From assembly GCA_033344815.1 (NCBI GenBank), contig JAWPMR010000001.1, positions 792,136-856,135 on the forward strand: a stretch of 64,000 nucleotides of DNA, written 5' to 3'. This DNA is from Paracoccaceae bacterium (lineage in GTDB: Bacteria > Pseudomonadota > Alphaproteobacteria > Rhodobacterales > Rhodobacteraceae). Shown here one piece after another: positions 47,346 to 58,165 of the stretch. The notes beneath the pieces are model-generated. The model had not been told where the DNA came from and did not search any database. It saw only the letters and a list, made by a program, of their open reading frames with translations. Position 1 is the stretch's first letter. The number at the start of each line of letters is the position of its first letter. The position numbers and the translations under genes are program-made.

Positions 47346-48713
47346 TCAGTTTCGGACTTCGGAACCTTCGATGACCTGGTTGCCTTTCAGGCCGATGGGC
47401 AGGCTTTCCAGATAGGCGTTGGGTGCGCGGCCATCGTAGGGGATGCCATCGATGATATCGCCGCCCGGTGTCGGTGCTTTGAAGCCGTCACTGCCCCATG
47501 GAAAATCGGCTTCTTGCGCCATCGCGTCATCGACCAAGAGGCGCGCCGCTTCAAGATAGATGTCCGGTCGATACACAGACTTTGCCGTCTCAAAGAACCA
47601 TTCGTCGGATTTGGCTTCGGCGATTTGCCCCCAGCGACGCATCTGGGACAAGTACCAGATCGCATCGGAATAATACGGATAGGTCGCGTTATAGCGGAAG
47701 AAAACGTTGAAATCCGGGGCCGCACGTCGGTCGCCTTTCTCAAACTCAAAGAAGCCTGTCATCGAGTTTGCGATCACTTCCACATCTGCACCGACATACT
47801 CTGAGCGTGCCAGAATTTCGACTGCAGCCTCGCGGTTGGCGTTGTCATTCTCGTCCAGCCAGATCGCCGCACGGATCAACGCCTTGGTCAACGCAATGGT
47901 CGTGTTGGGGTTCTCATCCGCAAATTCCTTGGTGATCCCAAAAACTTTTTCCGGGTTGTTCTTCCACATGTCATAATCGGTTATGACCGGCACGCCGATG
48001 CCCTTGAACACCGCTTGCTGGTTCCACGGCTCTCCGACGGAATAGCCATTGATGGTCCCCGCCTCCATCGTGGACGGCATTTGCGGCGGTGGCGTCACGG
48101 ACAGGAAAACATCCGCGCCAATTTGACCGCTCACATCCTGAGGGGAGTAGTAACCGGGTTGCAAACCGCCAGCCGCAAGCCAGTAGCGGATTTCGTAATT
48201 GTGGGTCGAAACGGGAAACACCATGCCCATGTTGAACGGCTCACCGCGGTCTTTGTATTCCTCAACAACCGGGGCCATCGCGCTGGCACTGATCGGGTGC
48301 TGGGGGCGACCGTCCGCCATCAACGGAACATTTGGTTTCATCTGTTTCCAGATTTCGTTGGAGACGGTGATTGCGTTCCCGTTCAAATCCATCGAAAACG
48401 GCGTGATGATATGCGCTTCAGTGCCATAACCGATTGTTGCCGCAAGCGGTTGCCCGGCCAGCATATGTGCGCCATCCAGTTGACCATCTATGACGCCATC
48501 CAGCAAAACTTTCCAGTTTGCCTGCGCTTCCAACGTGACAAACAAACCTTCGTCTTCAAAGTACCCGTTTTCATAAGCAATGGCCAAGGGCGCCATATCG
48601 GTAAGCTTGATGAACCCAAATGTGAGTTCGTCTTTTTCCAGGTCCAGCATTTCGGCCATCCCCGGGCTGGCGCAGAAGGCTGCGGAAACAAGTAGCCAAT
48701 TCAGTCTGTTCAT
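47346..48713 (-). CDS. nrtA: Nitrate/nitrite-binding protein NrtA
   Basis: Start at ATG 48713, giving a Sec signal peptide ([21 protein letters not shown]) and 455 residues. The receptor domain is NrtA/NasF-like: [54 protein letters not shown], and [14 protein letters not shown]. No lipobox is visible, so it is a free periplasmic receptor. It is the first structural gene after the regulatory leader and is related in sequence to NasS encoded upstream. Confidence 0.93.
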   Translation of the reverse strand: MNRLNWLLVSAAFCASPGMAEMLDLEKDELTFGFIKLTDMAPLAIAYENGYFEDEGLFVTLEAQANWKVLLDGVIDGQLDGAHMLAGQPLAATIGYGTEAHIITPFSMDLNGNAITVSNEIWKQMKPNVPLMADGRPQHPISASAMAPVVEEYKDRGEPFNMGMVFPVSTHNYEIRYWLAAGGLQPGYYSPQDVSGQIGADVFLSVTPPPQMPSTMEAGTINGYSVGEPWNQQAVFKGIGVPVITDYDMWKNNPEKVFGITKEFADENPNTTIALTKALIRAAIWLDENDNANREAAVEILARSEYVGADVEVIANSMTGFFEFEKGDRRAAPDFNVFFRYNATYPYYSDAIWYLSQMRRWGQIAEAKSDEWFFETAKSVYRPDIYLEAARLLVDDAMAQEADFPWGSDGFKAPTPGGDIIDGIPYDGRAPNAYLESLPIGLKGNQVIEGSEVRN

Positions 48714-48748
48714 TTTGACAATCCCTGTGGAAATCCATGTGGAAATGC

Positions 48749-48805
48749 AAAAAGCCGCACGATTGGAACATGCGGGAGGAGGTGCATGCACAATCGAGCG
48801 GCTTT
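48749..48805 (-). terminator. Leader terminator (attenuator) before nrtA
   Basis: On the minus strand AAAGCCGCTCGATTG (48805-48791) pairs with CAATCGTGCGGCTTT (48765-48751), one T-T mismatch, around a 25-base loop, and the descending arm ends in a run of U (GGCUUUUUG). It lies 36 bases before the nrtA start and about 15 bases after the two hexaloop hairpins, the arrangement expected for antitermination control. Confidence 0.8.
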
Positions 48806-48820
48806 GCTCTTTAATTCTGT

Positions 48821-48859
48821 GGCTGGCAGCATTGTCAGCCGAGTAAGGCATCTTTGCCT
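48821..48859 (-). promoter_or_regulatory. Two-hairpin ANTAR (NasT) target in the nrtA leader RNA
   Basis: Hairpin P1 (48859-48846) is AGGC-AAAGAT-GCCT. Hairpin P2 (48840-48821) is GGCTGAC-AATGCT-GCCAGCC with one A-C mismatch. Both loops are hexanucleotides with A at position 1 and G at position 4, the known recognition feature of ANTAR-domain antiterminators. They are six bases apart and directly precede the leader terminator. The ANTAR protein NasT is encoded just upstream. Confidence 0.8.
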
Positions 48860-48946
48860 GCTTCGACATTCGCGCTTTCCGATCTGTATCGCACACAGAA
48901 AGTTTGCCAACGCAGCATTTTTCTGCCGCGTTGCAGAAACTGCCCC

Positions 48947-50131
48947 TTATTTGGGCTGTTTTGACCCACCAAAGTCGAAAACTGCGCCGTTAAAAAATCT
49001 GTCAGGGCCGAGAATCATCTCTCCCTTACTCGAAGCAACAGCCGTTGGAACGCTCATCGACCCTTCAACTTTTTCAGAGGCGCCAGGCATATCCACCCCA
49101 ATCAACGTCAGAGCTTCACGGTAGATGTCAGTTCGAAAACAGTCACGAGCAGCTGATCGGGCATGATCGCGGTCCAGATCATGCCAGCCCGCCAGAACAT
49201 CTGCGATCCAGGCGGCCTGACTACGCCACGGAAAGTTGGCGGCTCCCTTGTGAAAACCGAGGAACCGGTCCGCATGCATCGGCCGCTCCTCCAGCTTGGT
49301 CACAATTTGTTGCGTCAGTGCGGGATCAATCGCATGATCGGGCAGGTCGAGGTGTTGACTGCGCGCAAGTATTTCGACGGCCAAAGGAATATTTTCAGGC
49401 TGGTCCAACCAATGTGCGGCCTTATAGACGGCGCGGATCATCGCATGGCAACGAGAGGGGTTCTGGGTGACCCAATCACGTCGTGCGCCCAAGACTTTTT
49501 CGGGAGCGAATTCCCATATGCTCGATCCCGGCAATACCAGAATAGCATTGCTTTGTTGCACAGCCACCGATCCCCAAGGCTCTCCCACGCAAAACATATC
49601 CAGCGCTCCGTTGCGCACAGCTTGCGCCATCTGTGGGGGTGGAACCGTCACAATCTCAACCTGGTCAGGGTCTATTGGGGACTGCGACAACCAGGTCTCC
49701 AGCAACATACGGTGCATGGAGAACGGAAAGGGCACACCAATGCGCAACCGTCTTGGTGCAGCCTCAAAAAGCGCTGTTGAAGTTGATTGCGGATCGCAAA
49801 AGCTGTTGCGCCACCCGGTGTCGCGCATTTTCCGATCCAATTCGGCTGAAACGCCGATGACGGTACCGTTGACCGATAAAACCATGAGAGCATCAATGTG
49901 CGAGGGCATGCCTCCCAATCCCAGGGACATAGCAACCGGCATAGGCGACAGTATATGCGCAAATTCAATTTCTCCAAAGGCAAGCATGTCGCGCAACGCA
50001 GACCATGATGGCTGTTTCGCCAATGTCAGGTCGATGCCTTCTTGCGCTGCAAAACTTAACTCCTTGGCGATAATCAGCGGCGCGCAGTCCACAAGTGGGA
50101 GGTAACCACAATGAATCCGTGTTGTATTCAT
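48947..50131 (-). CDS. nasS: Nitrate/nitrite sensor NasS
   Basis: 394 residues, related to NrtA ([46 protein letters not shown]) but without a signal peptide, therefore cytoplasmic. NasS proteins bind nitrate or nitrite and, when empty, sequester NasT. Its start overlaps the nasT stop by four bases, fitting a stoichiometric two-protein sensor. It precedes the leader of nrtA. Confidence 0.92.
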   Translation of the reverse strand: MNTTRIHCGYLPLVDCAPLIIAKELSFAAQEGIDLTLAKQPSWSALRDMLAFGEIEFAHILSPMPVAMSLGLGGMPSHIDALMVLSVNGTVIGVSAELDRKMRDTGWRNSFCDPQSTSTALFEAAPRRLRIGVPFPFSMHRMLLETWLSQSPIDPDQVEIVTVPPPQMAQAVRNGALDMFCVGEPWGSVAVQQSNAILVLPGSSIWEFAPEKVLGARRDWVTQNPSRCHAMIRAVYKAAHWLDQPENIPLAVEILARSQHLDLPDHAIDPALTQQIVTKLEERPMHADRFLGFHKGAANFPWRSQAAWIADVLAGWHDLDRDHARSAARDCFRTDIYREALTLIGVDMPGASEKVEGSMSVPTAVASSKGEMILGPDRFFNGAVFDFGGSKQPK

Positions 50132-50712
50132 TGCAAAAGTTCCGCCGCCGTCACCAATGCCGCTGCGACATCAATCACCTTTCGCCCCTGATCCATCGCC
50201 GTTTTGCGCAGAAGGTTATAGGCTTCTTCTTCCGGGATCTCGCGCGCCCGCATCAAAAGGCCTTTTGCGCGATCAATCGTTTTGCGATCCAACAAAGCCT
50301 GCTTGGCGGCATCGAGTTCAGACTGCATCTTTGCGATCATCCTGAAACGAGCAATCGCGGTCTCCAGAACTGGCTTGATCCGATCTTTGCGCAGGCCATT
50401 TACCACATAGGCGCTCAATCCCGCAGAAATAGCCGCCTGTGTCATGAGCGCGTCGGTCTGATCCACAAACATCGCAACCGGGCGTGTGCGCGCGTTGGAA
50501 ACGAGGCTCAGGTGTTCCAGCGTATCGCGATCCGGGTTTGCGAGGTCGATGAGAATAATGTCGGGGTCTTGCTGCGTAAGTGTGCTCTCAAGCGCATCGG
50601 CTGACCCAATAACCGTTACATCATGCCAACCGCCGTCGTTCAGCGCATCGATGATCTCAAGCGCTTTTGATTGATCAAGTTCGACCACGAGTATTTTCAA
50701 GTCTCTGTGCAC
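50128..50712 (-). CDS. nasT: ANTAR-domain response regulator NasT
   Basis: 194 residues: an N-terminal receiver-like domain (ILVVELDQSKALEIIDAL, DIILIDLANP) and a C-terminal ANTAR RNA-binding domain from about residue 125 (AKQALLDRKTIDRAKGLLMRAREIPEEEAYNLLRKTAMDQGRKVIDVAAAL). Released from NasS by nitrate or nitrite, NasT binds paired hexaloop hairpins and prevents leader termination. It is the first gene of the whole nitrate module. Confidence 0.94.
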   Translation of the reverse strand: MHRDLKILVVELDQSKALEIIDALNDGGWHDVTVIGSADALESTLTQQDPDIILIDLANPDRDTLEHLSLVSNARTRPVAMFVDQTDALMTQAAISAGLSAYVVNGLRKDRIKPVLETAIARFRMIAKMQSELDAAKQALLDRKTIDRAKGLLMRAREIPEEEAYNLLRKTAMDQGRKVIDVAAALVTAAELLQ

Positions 50713-51812
50713 GTCGCGTGCCTAGCTGTATCGGCCAAAAAAGTGCCATAGACGTGCCCCTGTTTTGCAGTCGTATGCGATGCGTGCCTTTGGAATTTGC
50801 GGTCTGAAAGAAGCTTGCCCAAAGAATACGCACTCTGCAAAAATCTGCTGCACTGCCAGGCTAAGCCACTGTTTGTGGCGCATCACGCTCAGCGCGACTG
50901 GGGTGCAACCGGATGTCCTTGCCCTGTCGGGTCACTCACAGCGCTCCGGTGCGAAGCCTGTGTCTCATGAAGACAGATCGTTCTACCCCGGTTTGATCCA
51001 CATTTTATGGTCCACACTGGTTCCAGACAGGCACCGTTGTCGCGTTAAATCATGGCTTTACAAGGTCGACCCAACCAAGATGACCTTACTTTTTGAACCC
51101 TGTGACGCCCATCTATTCTTGCGAGACACTCCGAATTTGCAAGACTTGCGCCTCGAAATCCAGACCGTGTCTTTGCGTCACCTGATCGATGTTCCAGCAA
51201 CACAGAAGCCGCGCGTATCTGGAGACCAGAAAGAGTTCTTCTCGCCTCTGCAGTTGTACCAACGCTCTGCCACAGAAGTACTTGCACGCCGTTTTTTCGG
51301 CACGAACCATCGACGATGCTTTGCAAACTGGATTCTGATCTGAGAGCCCAGCTTTTGGCCGTGGCATTGGAAAAACGGCTTTAAAACTCGGAAGCTCCTG
51401 CGGAAACATCGTTTCAGTAGTCCGCGAGTTTAGCGGTCCAATGGGCGCCGCAGAGCCGGATGCGACAGTGCAAATATTCGAACTATCGTAACGGGGACCG
51501 GACTGCGTCAGACGCTGTATCGCTGGACGGGTCTGGAACTTGCGCTCGAGACGCGCATGGAGTCTATGATCGAACTCTCGGCCCCGTTATTCCGTGATAA
51601 CAATAGATCCGATCAAGCCAAAATCCGATAAATGATTTCGAAATTCCGGTTGCAACATGCATTTAAGAGCGGGCATCGTCATCGGCGACAAAAAAACTCG
51701 AATTCCAATCCGCCAAGCTTGCATGTCGCTATGCTTCTGACAGATCATGTTCAAATCGAGCGTCCATGACTTGAAACGCATCACGCCACGAACGCAAAGC
51801 GTCCGCAGTGTT
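50713..51812. other. 1.1-kb region without a supportable gene
   Basis: Separates nasT from the Anbu operon. The plus frame 50765-51343 and minus frames 51045-51326 and 51587-51847 lack start signals and family matches. The nasT promoter must lie near 50713-50760. Confidence 0.4.
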
Positions 51813-52544
51813 TCAAATCGAGTAACTTGGCAATTTTCCAAATGCATCTTTCAACGCATCCCCCCAATTGGCAGAAATGCTTTGGTATATTTCGTCGGAT
51901 GCCTCGATCCGCTTTTTGCGATCTGAGTTAAAGGACTCATTTTCATAAATCTCGACATCGAACGGCAAACCAACACCGAGGTTGGCTTTTACAGTTGAAT
52001 CAAAAGAGACAATCAACAGCTTGAGCGCTTCCTCAAAGCTCAAATCCGGATCATAGGCGCGTACAAGAATCGGCTTGCCGTACTTTGTTTCGCCAATCTG
52101 AAAAAAGGGCGTATCCTCGGTCAGCTCAATGAAATTCCCTTCGGGATAAATCAGAAAAATAGTGGATTGACCGCCCAGTATCTGCCCGCCGACGATAATG
52201 GAGGCACGAAACTGGTCTGCGGAGGACTGACCAGAAGGATCGCTGGAGGCAATAACCTCCTTGAGGGTCGTACCGACAAGCCGTGCGACCTGAAACATCG
52301 TGGCTTCGCGCAGGATGCTGGGGTCTCTGTCTTCCGCAGATTTCGAACGTTCTTCCAGCAGGCTGATCAGAGATTGGGTCGTTGCAAGATTACCTGCCGT
52401 CATGACGGTGATCCGTCGCTCACCCGGCACCGTCCAGGTGAACATTTTCCGGCTGACCGAAAAATTATCCACGCCCGCGCTGGTTCGAGTGTCCGACATG
52501 AACAACAGACCCTTGTTGATCCGCATGCCAACGCAATATGTCAT
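51813..52544 (-). CDS. Anbu proteasome-type peptidase
   Basis: 243 residues with the Ntn-hydrolase start expected of Anbu (ancestral beta subunit). Thr2 is the presumed nucleophile after Met removal (MTYCVGM), followed by Asp18 (SDTRTS) and Lys33 (SRKMF), which match the proteasome Thr1/Asp17/Lys33 set. Anbu assembles into a helical or ring particle; its substrate is unknown. It is the last gene of a four-gene operon conserved across proteobacteria, 34 bases after the transglutaminase-like gene. Confidence 0.92.
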   Translation of the reverse strand: MTYCVGMRINKGLLFMSDTRTSAGVDNFSVSRKMFTWTVPGERRITVMTAGNLATTQSLISLLEERSKSAEDRDPSILREATMFQVARLVGTTLKEVIASSDPSGQSSADQFRASIIVGGQILGGQSTIFLIYPEGNFIELTEDTPFFQIGETKYGKPILVRAYDPDLSFEEALKLLIVSFDSTVKANLGVGLPFDVEIYENESFNSDRKKRIEASDEIYQSISANWGDALKDAFGKLPSYSI

Positions 52545-52578
52545 TCAATTTCGCCTTATGACTCGCCTACAACCCTGA

Positions 52579-53376
52579 TTACTGCTGCACCTGTAAAGAT
52601 ACAATCATCGCTTCATCAGACGCACCCATGCGCATGCCTGAAATCGGCGCAGCATCGCGCGCATCACGCCCGATCGCGATACGGACATATCTTTCATCAG
52701 GGGCGACGCCGTTTGACACATCAAAACCAACCCAGCCCAAATCGTCGATGTGAGCTTCCGCCCACGCATGGCTGGCGTCCTGATCAATCCGGTCGTTCAT
52801 CATAAGATAGCCGCTGACATAGCGCGCCGGAATACCGGCTTTGCGTGCTGCTGCGACGAAGATATGAGCATGGTCCTGACACACGCCGGATCCGATTTGC
52901 AGTGCCTCCTCAGCGGAAGTATTCGAATTTGTGTCCCCGACCTGGTATGGCGTGGCCTGCAAAACCGCGGCAGAAAGCGCATGAAGCCCCGAGAGCGGCG
53001 CGTCGTGTTGACCCAGCACCCCGGCCAGCGCGACGACCCCAGTGCCCGGTTCCGTCAACGGCGTCGACTGTGCAAAGTGCCATAGAGGAGCGCGACCATA
53101 CACCCGCCCCAAAACACCGGCAGTGTCATTGGTGGTTGCGACACCAGAGGCCGTGATCGTAAGTAAATGCGCACCTGAGTTTATGCTGACGAGATCAGTA
53201 TGGTTGCCGTAATGATCCAGGTAGCTTGCTTCTACCTGCCCGCCATCTACGACGATGGTCCAATCGGAAATGCTCTGCAAAGCAGAGTTCAAAGGCCGCA
53301 GCCGTACTTTTTGAAGCGCGTAGTCAACCGGCTGATCGTAATCGTATTGCGTCGTATGTTTGATTTGAAGCTGCAT
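52579..53376 (-). CDS. Transglutaminase-like cysteine protease family protein
   Basis: 265 residues: an N-terminal beta domain (IKHTTQYDYDQPVDYALQKVRLRPL) then a transglutaminase core with the triad Cys in GSGVCQDHAH, His in DASHAWAEAH and Asp in VGFDVSNG. Such proteins act as amidases or proteases. It belongs to the Anbu operon with ATP-grasp and alpha-E partners, a set proposed to make and process a peptide-like product. It starts right at the end of the alpha-E gene. Confidence 0.92.
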   Translation of the reverse strand: MQLQIKHTTQYDYDQPVDYALQKVRLRPLNSALQSISDWTIVVDGGQVEASYLDHYGNHTDLVSINSGAHLLTITASGVATTNDTAGVLGRVYGRAPLWHFAQSTPLTEPGTGVVALAGVLGQHDAPLSGLHALSAAVLQATPYQVGDTNSNTSAEEALQIGSGVCQDHAHIFVAAARKAGIPARYVSGYLMMNDRIDQDASHAWAEAHIDDLGWVGFDVSNGVAPDERYVRIAIGRDARDAAPISGMRMGASDEAMIVSLQVQQ

Positions 53377-54318
53377 TTAGATGTTGAACCTGTAATCCTG
53401 CTCGATCTGCAGACCAAGGTTTCCGTTATCGCGAATGACGGATCCCAGAAACTCATGCAAACCTTCTTCAAAAATGGAAGATATGTCGCGATTGTCGAGC
53501 CGGGCGCGGAGCTTATCGGCAAGGCTATGGCTGGCAAGCTTTTCGCCGTAACTATCGGCCAGATATCCCAGACTCGCGACAATTTCAGCGAGGCAGAAGG
53601 ATAAAGAGCGCGGCATGCGTTGATCCAAAATCAGAAAACTTGCAATTGCAGGCGCAGTGAAATCTTCCTCTACCGCCCATCGAAAAGCGCGATGCGCTGA
53701 AACCGAACGCAGCAGGGTTTCCCACTGCACATTGTCCAACCTCCCCCCGACAACAGACGAGGCGGGCAAAAGCGCGTGATATTTTACATCCACGATCCGC
53801 GCAGTGTTGTCGGCGCGTTCCACATGGATGCCAATCTTGCAAAAATGATACGTATCCATACGCAACATCGTTCCGGTGAGCGCCCCGCGCACAAGGGCGG
53901 ATTGTTGGCGAATAGCGGCGAGAACTTCCGGCAGTTCGGTTTCCTTGACCGGTTTACGAAGGATATTGCACAGCAACATCCAGGTCTCATTCACCGCCGT
54001 CCAGACTTCCCAGGTCAGCGCCGTGCGCACCAGTCGCGCATTGTCACGCGCCGATTTGACCGCCGAAAAGACCGATCCGGGGTTGTCAGCATCACGAAGT
54101 AAAAAATTGGTCACGCGCAGGCTGTCGTAACTGTTATATTTCGCCTCGAAAGCCGCCTGCGCAGCCGAGGTGACAATGACGGATTTCCATTCGGCTTCCG
54201 CATCCGTGGACCGGGTCAGCGCGATGCGGAAGCCCGCTTCGATCAGACGCGTCGTGTTTTCCGCCCGCTCAAGTGAGCGGAACATCCAGTACAGACCTCC
54301 TGCGGTTTTTCCCAGCAT
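53377..54318 (-). CDS. Alpha-E domain protein
   Basis: I choose ATG 54318, which overlaps the ATP-grasp stop as TGATG, over the ATG six codons upstream; 313 residues. The start MLGKTAGGLYWMFRSLERAENTTRLIEAGFRIAL is the hallmark of alpha-E proteins, all-helical and acidic. They are nearly always encoded with a circularly permuted ATP-grasp enzyme and are probably its partner subunit. Confidence 0.92.
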   Translation of the reverse strand: MLGKTAGGLYWMFRSLERAENTTRLIEAGFRIALTRSTDAEAEWKSVIVTSAAQAAFEAKYNSYDSLRVTNFLLRDADNPGSVFSAVKSARDNARLVRTALTWEVWTAVNETWMLLCNILRKPVKETELPEVLAAIRQQSALVRGALTGTMLRMDTYHFCKIGIHVERADNTARIVDVKYHALLPASSVVGGRLDNVQWETLLRSVSAHRAFRWAVEEDFTAPAIASFLILDQRMPRSLSFCLAEIVASLGYLADSYGEKLASHSLADKLRARLDNRDISSIFEEGLHEFLGSVIRDNGNLGLQIEQDYRFNI

Positions 54319-55742
54319 CAGTCTTCCAAAACCCACGTATCTTTTGTGCCACCGCCCTGGCTGGAATTCACAACCAGACTGCCCGCTTTCAATGCGACAC
54401 GGGTCAGACCGCCGGGCGTTATGACGACACCTTCGGGCGAAACCTGCGCAAAGGGGCGCAGGTCAACATGTCGCGGCGCCAACCCGCTCTTGGTAAAGAT
54501 GGGCACGGTGGATAACGACAGCGTCGGTTGGGCAATATAGTTTGAGGGTCTTGCTTTGAGTTTTGCCGCAAAATCTGAAAGCTCGCTTTTGCTCGCTGCA
54601 GGACCAACCAGCATACCGTAGCCACCTGAGCCATGCACCTCCTTGACCACAAGATCGGCGAGATTTTCCAGAACGTATTTCAGGGTCTGCGGTTCGGAAC
54701 ATCGATGCGTTTCAACGTTTTTCAGAATGGCGCGTTCGCCCGTGTAAAACTCAACAATATCAGGCATGTAACTATAGATGGCTTTGTCATCCGCGACCCC
54801 GGTACCGGGCGCATTGGCAATGGTGATATTGCCTGCGCGGTACACATCCATGATCCCGGGAACGCCCAACATCGAACTGGGGTTGAAAGTCAGCGGGTCG
54901 AGAAAATCATCATCAACCCGGCGATAAAGCACGTCGATAACTTTGTAGCCGCGCGTGGTGCGCATTGCGATATGGCCATCCACAACGCGCAAGTCATGAC
55001 CTTCCACCAATTCGACCCCCATCTGGTCGGCAAGAAAGCTGTGTTCATAATAGGCCGAATTGTGAATGCCAGGGGTCAGCACCACAACACATGGCCGGTC
55101 CGTGCAGGAGTCGGGCGCGCTGGCTGCCAACGACCGGCGCAGGTTTTTGGGGTAATCGCTCACTTGCTGGACTTTGATCTTGCTGAAAAGTTCCGGAAAC
55201 ATCTGCAGCATGGTTTCGCGGTTCTCGAGCATGTAACTCACGCCGGAAGGCGTGCGCGCATTGTCTTCCAGCACAAAAAAATCGTCCTCGCCCGTGCGGA
55301 CAATGTCCGTGCCGACAATATGGGTATACACGCCCCCCGGCGGTTTAAAATCCATCATCTGCGGCAGGAAGGCATCGTTCTTGGCAATCAGTTCGACCGG
55401 AACAATACCAGCTCGCAGGATTTCCTGGCGGTGGTATATGTCGTAAAGAAAGGCGTTTATCGCGCGGACACGTTGGTCGATACCTCTGGAAATTTTCGAC
55501 CATTCCCGGTTGGACACAATACGAGGGACCAAATCAAACGGGATCAGACGTTCTTCAGCATCATTTGCGCCATACACATTGAAAGTAATGCCCGCACGGC
55601 GAAAGAAGGCCTCGGCCTGACCCGCCTTCTTTGCCAATCGCTTCCTGTTTTGATCCGAAAACCAACTGGCATAGTGAGCATAAGGCTGCCGCACACCGTC
55701 TGAGGCGTGCATTTCGCTAAAATGAGGGTTTTCTGAGGTCAT
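54318..55742 (-). CDS. Circularly permuted ATP-grasp type 2 enzyme
   Basis: 474 residues of the circularly permuted ATP-grasp family. Features: GITFNVYGANDAEERLIPFDLVPRIV, ILRAGIVPVELIAKNDAFLPQM, the ADP-binding FFVLEDNARTPSGVSYMLENRETM, VVLTPGIHNSAYYEHSFLADQMGVELVEGHDL and the loop VVKEVHGSGGYGMLVGP. It should form an amide or peptide bond using ATP. It leads the Anbu operon and is translationally coupled to the alpha-E gene. Confidence 0.92.
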   Translation of the reverse strand: MTSENPHFSEMHASDGVRQPYAHYASWFSDQNRKRLAKKAGQAEAFFRRAGITFNVYGANDAEERLIPFDLVPRIVSNREWSKISRGIDQRVRAINAFLYDIYHRQEILRAGIVPVELIAKNDAFLPQMMDFKPPGGVYTHIVGTDIVRTGEDDFFVLEDNARTPSGVSYMLENRETMLQMFPELFSKIKVQQVSDYPKNLRRSLAASAPDSCTDRPCVVVLTPGIHNSAYYEHSFLADQMGVELVEGHDLRVVDGHIAMRTTRGYKVIDVLYRRVDDDFLDPLTFNPSSMLGVPGIMDVYRAGNITIANAPGTGVADDKAIYSYMPDIVEFYTGERAILKNVETHRCSEPQTLKYVLENLADLVVKEVHGSGGYGMLVGPAASKSELSDFAAKLKARPSNYIAQPTLSLSTVPIFTKSGLAPRHVDLRPFAQVSPEGVVITPGGLTRVALKAGSLVVNSSQGGGTKDTWVLED

Positions 55743-57440
55743 TGCCGAACTCTACATTTATACCGTGGTATGGCAACTTCAGTTGACAAAAATGGAATCT
55801 AAGAGGAAGGCGAATTGGCGGTGCGCCGGCATTGGGTGAGTGCTGAGCGAGCGTGTTTTATCTCGATGAACATTCAGCATGTCCGATGTATCAACCGTCC
55901 AACGCTATCGCCATTTATGTCCAGATCATCTTTGTTTTACCTGTCGCCCCGTTGACAAAAAGACCTGCGGCAGGCTCTCGCCAGCGCTAGGGCGTCGCCG
56001 AAAAAACGTTTTCTCAAGCAAGAGTTGTTTTTTTAAATTCCCCTTTAAAACAGATGTTTAAATAATATTTTTTTCCTAAGCGCACTCGTATGTCTATCCG
56101 CAAGACGTTTCCTTTCCCATCCAGACACGCAAGTGCGATCCAGATCCGGCGCAAGAAATACAAAAACAATGTATTCGCCAAAGGTGATGCAGCGGGCAAT
56201 TGCTCGAAATCTATCTAACAATCGTAAGATCAGAAGAGGAAACGCAACCGGAAGGCTTACAGAAAACAGCCTAAAAAATAGGCACGTCCTTCAAACTACG
56301 CGTTTGGAAATGAAGGCGGTGAGCAAAATCTTCGAAAAACCGAAGGCGTGCCTTTGAAAATGAGGCGGCGGTACGGCAGTTTACCAACGCGGTTCTTTCG
56401 GCGCACTTGCCTTCGTAGTTCCCTGAATGTCCCTTGACCAGATACCGCTCGCAACCAGGGCCGTTGGGTTTTTAACTTTGCATTGCCGATTTTCGAATTT
56501 GGTGGGCGTCGGTTGTTTGTCGCGGTCTGATAGTCGAATTGCCAGGGGAACGACTGCGTCTGCAGAATCGATCCCGACCCTCTGATCCGTCTGGTTTTTA
56601 GTGTGCCACATGGCTTACCCTTTTGATAATCCGCGCCGAGATGCTTGCCTGACAACTCAAACGAGCATGATGGTTTTCACAAACGGCCCGGCATATTGCG
56701 GTGAGAGCGCCATGAGCCAGGACTTGATTGCTGGCCTTCCAAGCGTTTTTAATCTAGTCGGCCTAGCGTTCATCCTCTTGCGCAAGTCAGGTTAGCGGTT
56801 TTTTACGCGTACATAAAACCCGCAGGGGTGACGGCTCAGCATTTTGCGCGCAACACGGACAAATTGATGTTCACGATGCTCGACCATAACCGCTTGCGTT
56901 ACATGGTATCTCTGGAAAACTCGAATTCGGCCACTGTCCTCCTATGCATGGCACACGCAGATCGCATGCCTTCTCAATATGTCTCGCTCAATAATGACTC
57001 GCGCCAGTACTTTCACAAGACGCCCGACGTTGGCTCGTTGAATGCTTGCGGCCGTGGCTTTGAAGACTGAAACACCTAAAAGCCGTGCGGCCAGGGAGCA
57101 GTCCCTAGCTTGCCGCTACTTCCCTCCCAAATTGCGACCGCTCCTACATCCGCGCGATCGCCTCAATATTGAATACATCTGAACTGCTAATTTGCCCGGC
57201 AATGTAGAAATTCGCCTGCTGCCAGAACGACCAAGGAAATAGCCTACCAAATCAGAACCAACTCGTCGTCCATCCGCCCCGAGCTTTCCAGAACTGTCGT
57301 CATTGTGTTGGCGAATAAAGCAGTCTCTGGTCCCCCCCGAGGAAAGAGACAGAGTCGATACGGTCCCAAAAGAAAACGAGGTATGCCCTGCCGTGTGTTT
57401 GGCAGAGCCCTGGACGTAGGGGTTTGGGGTTTTGGAGAGG
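55743..57440. other. 1.7-kb decayed region, no supportable gene
   Basis: Unusually A/T-rich around 56000-56350, with short open frames on both strands (56296-56655 and 57116-57445 minus, 56828-57070 plus). None has a recognisable domain. The Anbu operon promoter should be near 55743-55800. Confidence 0.45.
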
Positions 57441-58165
57441 GTCAAATGTGGAAACGGGTCTTCACCTGCAACGTGCGCGTGCTGGGTGGCTGCTGTCTGA
57501 ACATCCGGGCGCGTGTGACAGCCAGTCTGCTGTGATCAAACCGATTGCCCTGAAGGGTGTTTGTCGGCCGGATATGCTGTCGGCGTGGGGTCGGCGGGCT
57601 GAAACGGACAGCGGACAGCGAGATGGTATGAGGGCCGCTGAGGGGGATCGGATCGGGGCGTTTAAGCGCGAGAACCGCCAGTTCCGGCAGGCCAGTGAGG
57701 TCCTGAACAAGGGAACACCAATGGCCCAAGTGCCTGTGGCAAAGGCATATTTTGCTCCCGCTCTCATCACCGCAGGCGGGGACTGCCGCGCCGCGCGGCA
57801 GAGCGCGACCGTCGGTTTCGGAAAGGATCGACTTTATCAAAGAACATCGAGAGCTCTGTGGGGTCGGGCCGGTCTGCCGGGCAATGGACATAGCCGGAGT
57901 TCGCCCGGCGGCGCGTGTGAACCGGCCATTCCGGGCGGTTACGGCGATGCAAATCGCCCCACGGGGAACCGGTGAGCGTCACCTATGTCCCGACCTCGCA
58001 GGCGGGCGCCCGCGTCGCCGTTGTGCGGGATACCTTCGCCAACAAGATCGTCAGTTGCCGCGCATCAGGACCGCAACACTCGCGCGTCCTGGAGACGCTC
58101 TACGAACGAGGGCCTGATCCTTCCCGGCGACCCTTCAAGCCAATATATCGATCAAACAGGGCGCA
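57440..58165 (+). mobile_element. Degenerate IS3-family insertion sequence
   Basis: OrfA-like sequence runs from about 57510 (KPIALKGVCRPDMLSAWGRRAETDSGQRDGMRAAEGDRIGAFKRENRQFRQASEVLNK), matching the helix-turn-helix and coiled-coil parts of IS3 OrfA. OrfB starts in another frame near 57817 (ERIDFIKEHRELCGVGPVCRAMDIAG). After a deletion of much of the middle, the catalytic core appears in a third frame from 57972 (VTYVPTSQAGARVAVVRDTFANKIVS). Several catalytic residues and the ends are missing, so the element is long inactive. Confidence 0.8.

Noticed and set aside
50765-51343. A 192-codon plus-strand frame upstream of nasT
   Set aside because: No ribosome binding site, no domain, and high Cys/His/Arg content; nothing supports expression.
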